Below are positions 1 to 4,118 of a DNA stretch of 5,406 bases, piece by piece. A program made the translations under genes and the position numbers. The notes under the pieces were generated by a model. It was not told the origin of the DNA. It saw nothing but the letters and a program-made list of their open reading frames with translations, and searched no databases. Origin of the DNA: Chloroflexota bacterium (lineage in GTDB: Bacteria > Chloroflexota > Anaerolineae > B4-G1 > SLSP01). The stretch covers positions 1 to 5,406 of the forward strand of contig JAAAOZ010000306.1 in the NCBI GenBank assembly GCA_009908585.1. The letters run 5' to 3'. How positions within the stretch are numbered: the stretch's first letter is position 1; each line of letters begins with the position of its first letter.

Positions 1-436
1 CCAAGATGTCGGCCATCGAATGGTCGTTGAGGGCGGCTTTCGCGGCGGTCAGCGCCAACAGGCCCGTGCCGATGGTGAGCTGCCCCGCGTCGATGACGGT
101 CACGGGCGCAGCCTTGAACTCCTCCGCCGCGATGCGCGCCACGTTCACGACGTTGCTCAATTGCGCGGAGATGTGAATGGAAAGGATCGCCTCCGCGCCG
201 TCGGCGACGGCCCGCGTGTAGGCCGCGATAAAATTGCCAATGCCCGGCGCCGAGGTCGTCGGGGATGGATCGCAGGTCGGGAGGCGCGCGTAAAAGTCCT
301 CGCGCGCAAGCTCCACGCCGTCGAGGTAACTTTGCCCCTCCATGTTGATGTAGCAGGGAACGACGGTGATCTTGTGCGACGCGATCAGAGAGGCGGGCAA
401 ATCGCAGGTGCTGTCTGTGATAATTTGGATTGTCAT
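1..436 (-). CDS. degV: DegV family fatty-acid-binding protein (N-terminal part, cut by window edge)
   Basis: The reverse strand reads from ATG at 436 without a stop to base 1, giving about 145 residues of a protein that is usually about 280. It opens with MTIQIITDSTCDLP, the hallmark DegV N-terminus. TTSAPG follows at about residues 60-65, corresponding to the family's TSxPS/G fatty-acid-contact loop. A serine-rich loop (SAQLS, about 90-94) stands where DegV proteins have GLSGTY. The segment from DAGQLTIGTGLL matches the family's DSxxxSxGxGLL region. Known of the family: DegV/FakB proteins bind a single fatty acid and, in Firmicutes, present it to the kinase FakA to make acyl phosphate; they are cytosolic. 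Whether a kinase partner exists lies outside the window. An AGGTGG ribosome site sits about 6 bases before the ATG. The gene is divergent from carH and has its own strong promoter with a leader of about 85 nt. The family call is firm, but the bound ligand is unknown. Confidence 0.93.
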   Translation of the reverse strand, partial: MTIQIITDSTCDLPASLIASHKITVVPCYINMEGQSYLDGVELAREDFYARLPTCDPSPTTSAPGIGNFIAAYTRAVADGAEAILSIHISAQLSNVVNVARIAAEEFKAAPVTVIDAGQLTIGTGLLALTAAKAALNDHSMADIL

Positions 437-528
437 AAGCGCCACCTCGTTATCATTTGTATTTTTACTTGTCGGCGAGTCAGGCCACACATCGTTTTAA
501 GAATACACCGTTTAACTTTATTGTCCAG

Positions 529-557
529 AGTATACCATTTCCGAGTTTGATTGTCAA
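529..557 (-). promoter_or_regulatory. degV promoter (sigma-70 type)
   Basis: On the minus strand there is a perfect TTGACA (557-552), a 17-bp spacer and TATACT (534-529). The start point would be near 522, leaving a leader of about 85 nt before degV. The boxes and spacer length are identical to those of the divergent carH promoter. Confidence 0.85.
547..557. promoter_or_regulatory. TTGAnnnTCAA inverted repeat at degV -35
   Basis: TTGATTGTCAA is a 4+3+4 inverted repeat covering the degV -35 box and the first spacer bases. The same core occurs twice in the acpP-fni gap. It resembles the operator core I recall for the MarR-family lipid regulator FabT. It also overlaps the last CarH-type repeat, so the two readings compete for the same bases. 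Confidence 0.45.
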
Positions 558-579
558 GTATTTGTATAGTATATGTATA
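552..579 (-). promoter_or_regulatory. candidate CarH operator: three 11-bp-phased direct repeats
   Basis: Read on the minus strand, the hexamers TATACA (579-574), TATACA (568-563) and TTGACA (557-552) occur in the same orientation exactly 11 bp apart. All fit TNNACA. The last hexamer is the degV -35 box. Known from Thermus and related CarH work: tetrameric CarH binds about three 11-bp direct repeats of the nTnnACAn type that include the -35 element, and it releases them in light. The neighbouring gene encodes a CarH-like protein. The repeats end 7 bp before the carH -35 box, so a bound tetramer could also affect carH. The site is inferred; the phasing is seen directly. Confidence 0.72.
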
Positions 580-586
580 AGTTTTA

Positions 587-615
587 TTGACAAAATTTGG
601 GAAATTCAGTATACT
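587..615 (+). promoter_or_regulatory. carH promoter (sigma-70 type)
   Basis: TTGACA (587-592), a 17-bp spacer and TATACT (610-615) make a near-perfect consensus promoter. The start point would be near 622, giving a leader of about 47 nt before the ATG at 669. The -35 boxes of this and the degV promoter are 29 bp apart, with the CarH-type repeats between them. Confidence 0.87.
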
Positions 616-618
616 GAA
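605..618. promoter_or_regulatory. perfect 14-bp palindrome over the carH -10 box
   Basis: TTCAGTATACTGAA is its own reverse complement and contains the whole carH -10 hexamer. A dimeric repressor here would block carH transcription, but no candidate protein is identified. It does not fit the TNNACA direct-repeat pattern, so it is unlikely to be a CarH site. Confidence 0.4.
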
Positions 619-668
619 GGAGGGAAATCAACGTGCGCGGTGATTGAGAACCGTGCGGAGGTAGGACA

Positions 669-1646
669 ATGAACAAATCAGATCGACCGCTTTATAACAT
701 CGGGGCGGTGTCGCGGAGGACGGGTATCTCGCCGGCGACGCTGCGGGCTTGGGAGCGGCGCTACGATTTCCCGCAGCCGGCCCGCAGTGAAGGCGGACAT
801 CGCCTCTACTCGGAGCACGACGTGCAGCGCCTCCAATGGGTCAGCGACAGGCTCGAGCAGGGGATGCAGACTCGTCACGCCATCGAGGCGCTACGGCTGC
901 GTCAGGAACGCGGTGAGACGATTAGCCCTGAAGCGGACATAGCACGAGCTTCCCCTACGCTATCCAATGCCGAGGCGTTGTCCTATCTGGAGCAGATCCA
1001 GCAGCAGCTCTCCGCGGCGCTGCTCTCCAATGATTTGGCGCACGCCACGCACATCTTTCGCGAGGCGTTGGCGCCCTATCCGCCGGAAGCGTTGATCGAG
1101 CACATCATCCAGCCCACCTTTGCCGATATTGGGGAGGCGTGGGCAGTGGGTGAGATCAACGTCTCGACGGAGCACTTAGCCGCGCAATATCTACGCAGTC
1201 GGTTGATGATGTGGCTGCACACCGGCCCGCCGGCTTATGAGGTGCCGCCAACGGTGTTGGCGTGCGCGCCGGGCGAGTTGCACGAGGGCGGGTTGTTGAT
1301 CCTGGGGACGTTGCTGCGCCGGCGACGCTGGCCCATCGCTTACCTGGGGCAATCGACGCCGCTGGACGACCTCGCCCAATTCATTCGCGAGACCAATCCC
1401 CTGGCGGTGGTCCTGGCCGCGATGCGCAAGGAGACGGCGGAGGCGCTGACCGCGTGGCCGGACGCGCTGCCTGATCTCGTAAAGGAAGGGCGACCGCTGA
1501 TCACCTTCGGCGGGCGGATTTTCGTCGAGCAGCCCAAATGGCAGATGATCGTGCCCGGCCTCTACCTGGGCGACGATTTCGAGGCGGCGCTGGCGACCCT
1601 AGAGCCGCGCTTACGCCGCCTCGTGGGGATGGCTCCCTTGGGGTAG
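669..1646 (+). CDS. carH: MerR-family regulator with cobalamin-binding photosensor domain (CarH-like)
   Basis: This 325-residue protein has three parts. Residues 9-78 are a MerR winged-helix DNA-binding domain (YNIGAVSRRTGISPATLRAW, then GGHRLYSEHDV). Residues about 100-185 are a helical bundle. From about 195 there is a Rossmann-like B12-binding domain. The CarH photosensor signature W-x9-E-H is present as W158, E168 and H169; in Thermus CarH the matching histidine is the upper-face ligand after light. The lower-ligand motif ExHxxG is E203-L-H205-E-G-G208. Known of the family: CarH holds adenosylcobalamin in the dark as a DNA-bound tetramer, and light breaks the Co-C bond and releases DNA, usually switching on carotenoid genes. 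The start is supported by GGAGGT at 657-662, six bases before the ATG. Here the divergent partner is degV rather than a carotenoid gene. A methylcobalamin-binding or non-photochemical relative is less likely given the W/E/H set. Confidence 0.9.
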   Translation: MNKSDRPLYNIGAVSRRTGISPATLRAWERRYDFPQPARSEGGHRLYSEHDVQRLQWVSDRLEQGMQTRHAIEALRLRQERGETISPEADIARASPTLSNAEALSYLEQIQQQLSAALLSNDLAHATHIFREALAPYPPEALIEHIIQPTFADIGEAWAVGEINVSTEHLAAQYLRSRLMMWLHTGPPAYEVPPTVLACAPGELHEGGLLILGTLLRRRRWPIAYLGQSTPLDDLAQFIRETNPLAVVLAAMRKETAEALTAWPDALPDLVKEGRPLITFGGRIFVEQPKWQMIVPGLYLGDDFEAALATLEPRLRRLVGMAPLG

Positions 1647-1724
1647 GGGTTGTGTTCATAGCTATCCGTGCATCGTTGGTAGCTGACTTTATTTCCTCGG
1701 CGGAATAGGAATGGCTCATATAGG

Positions 1725-1778
1725 CCTCCCAAAAACAGGGAGTTTTCAGAGGGAAAAACATCAGGTTTGGGAGGTTTT
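1725..1778 (+). terminator. terminator-like region after carH with two alternative hairpins
   Basis: A compact hairpin CTCCC-AAAAACA-GGGAG (1726-1742) is followed by TTTT. The same left arm, extended to CCTCCCAAA (1725-1733), can instead pair with TTTGGGAGG (1766-1774), which is followed by TTTTAATTT. Either would end carH transcription 80-130 bases past its stop. The short stem is only 5 bp and the long one has a 32-nt loop, so efficiency is uncertain. Confidence 0.5.
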
Positions 1779-1845
1779 AATTTCTGGAACTACCATAGGA
1801 AATCAGGTGAAATCATCCCCCGTTCATCCAGCGGTTTAATTTGGA

Positions 1846-1902
1846 CACAACGAAGGCACAGAGAAGCACGGAGAAAGGATTCTCTCTGTGAAAAACTTCG
1901 TG
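1846..1902. repeat. degenerate purine-rich repeat with inverted arms in a non-coding gap
   Basis: The 283 bases between carH and the phosphoesterase gene show no convincing gene. This part has imperfect short repeats of the kind GAAGGCAC / GAGAAGCAC / GGAGAAAGG. It also has inverted arms: CACAGAGA (1857-1864) with TCTCTGTG (1883-1890), and outside them CGAAG (1851-1855) with CTTCG (1896-1900). It resembles the CACAGAG/CACGGAG-type intergenic repeats I recall as multicopy in some GC-rich bacterial genomes; that resemblance is from memory. There is no T-run, so a terminator role is not supported. Confidence 0.4.
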
Positions 1903-1929
1903 AGGCTCGGTGTAACTAGAGCCTGAGCA

Positions 1930-2547
1930 TCATTCGCACCCAATTTCACCTAAAAACCAACAAGAGCCAATAGGAATTCGCTCGATCTCTGGCGGCTGCT
2001 CCGGCGTCAACACCAGATGCGCTACCGAAGGCGCGTACGGCGCATTGAAGTACGAGGTCGCCATCGCAGCGCCGGGATTCACCACGAGCACGCCCTCGCG
2101 GCGAGTCGTATAGAAGCTGTGCGTGTGTCCAAAGACGATCACATCCGCCTGCGGGAAGCGCCGGAAGAGCGATTGGACAATCGCCTCATTGTAGGCGGGG
2201 AAGTCCGCGTGCCCGCGCAGATTGCGCCACGCACAGCGCACCTTCCATAAGCCCGTCATAAGCGCCCCTAGCTGATGACCGTGCGTCACCGCGATGCGAT
2301 GCCCGGCCGCTTCTACCGTCACGCTCGCCGGCAGGGAACGCCCACCGCTAGAGCGATCCAGCAGATGCAGGTTGCCGCGCACGGCGTGGACCGGCGCTAT
2401 CTCCCGCAGTGGATCTAACGCCCACGGCTCGTCAACGTCGCCGGCGTGGAGGATCAAATCAACGCCGCGCAGGGCTGCGAGCACCTCTGGAGGGATCTCT
2501 GGCGCGCGGTACGGTACGTGCGTATCCGAAAGTAGTCCAATTCGCAT
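1930..2547 (-). CDS. YfcE/MJ0936-type metallophosphoesterase
   Basis: This 205-residue cytosolic protein belongs to the calcineurin-like superfamily, YfcE/MJ0936 branch, which are metal-dependent phosphodiesterases acting in vitro on model phosphodiesters. The metal-binding blocks are in order: SDTH (D8, H10), AGDVD (D37), RGN (N59), THGH (H89) and GHTH (H141, H143). Two features are less usual. The asparagine motif reads GNLH where many family members have GNxD. There is also an extra helical stretch of about 30 residues, rich in Trp and Arg (about 97-130), between HGH and GHTH, making it longer than the usual 160-180 residues. The end matches the family's NPGA pattern (VVNPGA). AGGA lies five bases before the ATG. 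It follows acpP on the same strand but behind a strong terminator, and I see no good promoter of its own. The natural substrate cannot be read from sequence. Confidence 0.88.
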   Translation of the reverse strand: MRIGLLSDTHVPYRAPEIPPEVLAALRGVDLILHAGDVDEPWALDPLREIAPVHAVRGNLHLLDRSSGGRSLPASVTVEAAGHRIAVTHGHQLGALMTGLWKVRCAWRNLRGHADFPAYNEAIVQSLFRRFPQADVIVFGHTHSFYTTRREGVLVVNPGAAMATSYFNAPYAPSVAHLVLTPEQPPEIERIPIGSCWFLGEIGCE

Positions 2548-2565
2548 GGTCGTCCTGCTCGCATC

Positions 2566-2598
2566 AAAGAAGAAAAGGCCACCGCTGGGGTGGCCTTT
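2566..2598 (-). terminator. Rho-independent terminator of acpP
   Basis: A perfect 10-bp stem is formed by AAAGGCCACC (2574-2583) and GGTGGCCTTT (2589-2598) with a 5-nt loop. On the minus strand it is followed by TTTTCTTCTTT. It lies 40 bases past the acpP stop and ends just before the phosphoesterase ribosome site, so it either separates the two genes or lets through only part of the transcripts. Confidence 0.85.
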
Positions 2599-2637
2599 GA
2601 TCTAGAAAGATCTGGAGAATTGACCAGTTTGATCGTT

Positions 2638-2886
2638 TCAGCCTTGGGTGGCCATCTTCTCTTCGATGTAGTTCACGGCGTCGCCGACGGTCTGGATCTC
2701 ACGTGCGTCCTCGTCGGGGATTCGTCCGCCGAATTTATCCTCGAAGCCCATAATCAATTCGACCAAGTCTAAGGAGTCGGCCTCAAGGTCATCGCGGAAA
2801 TTGGCATCGGGCGTTACCTCATCCTCTTCAATGGGCAGAATATCAACAATGATCGCTTGAACTTTCTCAAAAATGGCGTCGTTCAT
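2638..2886 (-). CDS. acpP: acyl carrier protein
   Basis: This 82-residue, strongly acidic protein is of standard ACP length. The phosphopantetheine attachment site is S38 in the motif EADSLDLVEL, the canonical DSL at the start of helix II. The IPDEDA segment (about 56-61) is the usual helix III entry. Known role: it carries acyl intermediates as thioesters during type II fatty acid synthesis in the cytosol after modification by holo-ACP synthase. No fab gene adjoins it here; it is a single-gene unit with its own promoter and terminator. AGGAG at 2893-2897 lies six bases before the ATG. It is divergent from the isoprenoid operon. Given the glutamate- and aspartate-rich sequence and the single acp in view, it is probably the housekeeping ACP, although a pathway-specific ACP cannot be excluded. 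Confidence 0.95.
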   Translation of the reverse strand: MNDAIFEKVQAIIVDILPIEEDEVTPDANFRDDLEADSLDLVELIMGFEDKFGGRIPDEDAREIQTVGDAVNYIEEKMATQG

Positions 2887-2910
2887 AATTATCTCCTTCT
2901 AATGGATAAC

Positions 2911-2925
2911 AATTGAGATTCAATT
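2911..2925. promoter_or_regulatory. inverted repeat AATTGA-GAT-TCAATT in the acpP leader
   Basis: A perfect 6+3+6 inverted repeat lies between the predicted acpP start point and its ribosome site. Its inner part ATTGAnnnTCAAT is repeated at 2995-3007, with centres 83 bp apart, close to eight helical turns. It could be an operator acting as a roadblock or through looping, or a weak RNA hairpin. Confidence 0.5.
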
Positions 2926-2937
2926 TAAAGATAGCTT

Positions 2938-2947
2938 AGGTGCACCT
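2938..2947. promoter_or_regulatory. 10-bp palindrome just inside the acpP transcript
   Basis: AGGTGCACCT is a perfect palindrome about 11-20 bases after the predicted acpP start point. It may be an operator half-site pair or chance; there is no supporting second copy. Confidence 0.2.
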
Positions 2948-2964
2948 GTGTAACCTACCAAATT

Positions 2965-2993
2965 ATTCTATCCCCATCAAAGCCAAAAGTCAA
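2965..2993 (-). promoter_or_regulatory. acpP promoter (sigma-70 type)
   Basis: On the minus strand: TTGACT (2993-2988), a 17-bp spacer and TAGAAT (2970-2965). Transcription would start near 2958, giving a leader of about 72 nt. Confidence 0.8.
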
Positions 2994-3008
2994 GATTGAC
3001 GTTCAATC
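2994..3008. promoter_or_regulatory. inverted repeat GATTGA-CGT-TCAATC over the fni -35 box
   Basis: A perfect 6+3+6 inverted repeat overlaps the fni -35 box and begins directly next to the acpP -35 box. It shares the core ATTGAnnnTCAAT with the repeat at 2911-2925. A protein bound here would be expected to block both promoters. The core is like the MarR-family FabT box as I remember it. Confidence 0.55.
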
Positions 3009-3024
3009 CTACTTAGGGTATAGT
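2996..3024 (+). promoter_or_regulatory. fni-prenyl synthase operon promoter (sigma-70 type)
   Basis: TTGACG (2996-3001), a 17-bp spacer and TATAGT (3019-3024). The start point near 3031 leaves a leader of only about 20 nt that is mostly ribosome site (AGGAG at 3037-3041). Confidence 0.82.
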
Positions 3025-3050
3025 GACAGCGGGGAGAGGAGAAAAGTTGG

Positions 3051-4118
3051 ATGGCTTTTAACAAAGCGAACGAGACTAGCCAGCGAAAAGATGATCACGT
3101 GCGCATCAGCCTGGAAGAAGATGTCTCCTTTGATCGGCTGACGACGGGACTGGAGCACTATCGCTTCACCCACCAGGCCCTGCCGGAGATAGATCTGGCG
3201 GCGGTGGATACCACGACGATCTTTTTGGGTCACACGCTGCACTTTCCCCTACTCATTGCCTCGATGACGGGCGGGACGCCGGAGACGGCCCGCATCAATC
3301 GCGTGCTGGCAACAGCGGCCGAGGCGTTCGGGCTGGGGATGGGCGTCGGCTCGGTGCGCGCCGCGCTGGAAGATCCCGACGTGGAATGGACCTTTCAGAT
3401 GCGCGAGCACGCGCCCTCGATTCCGCTGTGGGTGAATTTAGGCGCTGTCCAATTGAACTACGGCTACGGCCCGGAGGATTGCCGGCGCGCCGTCGACCTG
3501 ATCGAGGGCGATGGCCTCTATCTGCATTTAAACCCGCTCCAAGAGGCGCTCCAGCCGGGGGGAGACACGCGCTTCTCCGGGCTGCTGCACAAAATCGAGG
3601 CGGTGTGCGCCGCGTTGGAGGTGCCCGTCATCGTGAAGGAGGTTGGCTGGGGGCTTTCCCGGCGGGCTGCGCGCCAATTGATCGAGGCGGGCGTCGCAGC
3701 GTTGGACGTCGCGGGCGCGGGCGGCACCTCGTGGAGCCAGGTGGAGATGCATCGCAGCCAATCTCCCATCGAGTATCAGGTCGCCGCCGCCTTTCGCGAT
3801 TGGGGCATCCCCACGGCGCTGGCCGTGCAGCGCACGCGCGACGTCGCGCGCGAGGTCGCGCCAGACTTCCCCGTGATCGCCAGCGGCGGCCTGCGCACCG
3901 GCCTGGAGATCGCCAAGGTGCTGGCGTTAGGCGCGAACGTCGCGACCATCGCCGGGCCGTTCCTCGAGGCGGCGGTTGCATCCCCGCAAATGCTCCACGA
4001 GGCGCTGGAGGTGTTGGAGCGCCAACTCCGCGTGACGATGTTCGTGGTCGGCGCGCGTGACATCGAAACCCTGCGTAACACGCCCTTAGCCAACGTCGGA
4101 GGCCCGCCATGGATTTAA
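3051..4118 (+). CDS. fni: type 2 isopentenyl-diphosphate delta-isomerase (FMN-dependent)
   Basis: This 355-residue cytosolic enzyme interconverts isopentenyl and dimethylallyl diphosphate using reduced FMN and Mg2+. The sequence shows the full type 2 pattern on a TIM-barrel: RKDDH at 12-16 (diphosphate contact), ASMTGGT at 70-76 (FMN), NPLQE at 161-165 (Q164 and E165 match the catalytic Gln and Mg-binding Glu), VKEVGWG at 195-201 (Lys contacts FMN), DVAGAGGTSW at 219-228 and ASGGLRTG followed by GANVATIAGPFL (FMN phosphate loop). Length is typical (about 330-360). It is unrelated to the Nudix-type isomerase. It is the first gene of a two-gene operon, and its last ten bases overlap the start of the prenyl synthase. 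AGGAG lies nine bases before the ATG. Nothing looks broken. Confidence 0.96.
   Translation: MAFNKANETSQRKDDHVRISLEEDVSFDRLTTGLEHYRFTHQALPEIDLAAVDTTTIFLGHTLHFPLLIASMTGGTPETARINRVLATAAEAFGLGMGVGSVRAALEDPDVEWTFQMREHAPSIPLWVNLGAVQLNYGYGPEDCRRAVDLIEGDGLYLHLNPLQEALQPGGDTRFSGLLHKIEAVCAALEVPVIVKEVGWGLSRRAARQLIEAGVAALDVAGAGGTSWSQVEMHRSQSPIEYQVAAAFRDWGIPTALAVQRTRDVAREVAPDFPVIASGGLRTGLEIAKVLALGANVATIAGPFLEAAVASPQMLHEALEVLERQLRVTMFVVGARDIETLRNTPLANVGGPPWI
4098..4102 (+). promoter_or_regulatory. ribosome site inside fni that fixes the prenyl synthase start
   Basis: GGAGG lies six bases before the ATG at 4109, within the last codons of fni. It supports this start and translational coupling rather than the in-frame ATG codons further in. 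Confidence 0.75.

Noticed and set aside
20..550. Plus-strand open frame of 176 codons at the left edge
   Set aside because: It lies antisense to the clear DegV frame (MTIQIITDSTCDLP), has an Arg-rich composition typical of GC-rich shadows, and runs on through the degV promoter.
633..647. Four-codon leader peptide (GTG start) behind AAGGAGGG at 617-624 upstream of carH
   Set aside because: The predicted transcription start (about 622) falls inside that ribosome-like sequence, so it would not be intact in the mRNA.
457..672. Plus-strand open frame of 71 codons in the degV-carH gap
   Set aside because: It covers both divergent promoters and the operator repeats, has no ribosome site and shows no protein-like pattern beyond AT-rich codons.
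1501..1761. Minus-strand open frame of 86 codons across the carH 3' end
   Set aside because: Most of it is antisense to carH, its start region overlaps the terminator hairpins, and its Arg/Pro/Ser-rich composition is that of a shadow frame.
2904..2915. Match to part of the lac operator (GGATAACAATTG)
   Set aside because: Only one half resembles lacO, the other half is missing, and no LacI-type regulator or sugar gene is present; the symmetric unit here is AATTGA-GAT-TCAATT.
2965..3024. CarH-type phased TNNACA repeats at the acpP/fni promoters
   Set aside because: I looked 11 bp on either side of both -35 boxes and found no matching hexamers; the boxes themselves (TTGACT, TTGACG) break the ACA. 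Direct CarH control of the isoprenoid operon is not supported by this window.
3386..4110. Long open frames in other frames and on the opposite strand within fni
   Set aside because: Their Arg/Ala/Gly-rich translations overlap the unmistakable type 2 IDI frame entirely; they are high-GC shadows.
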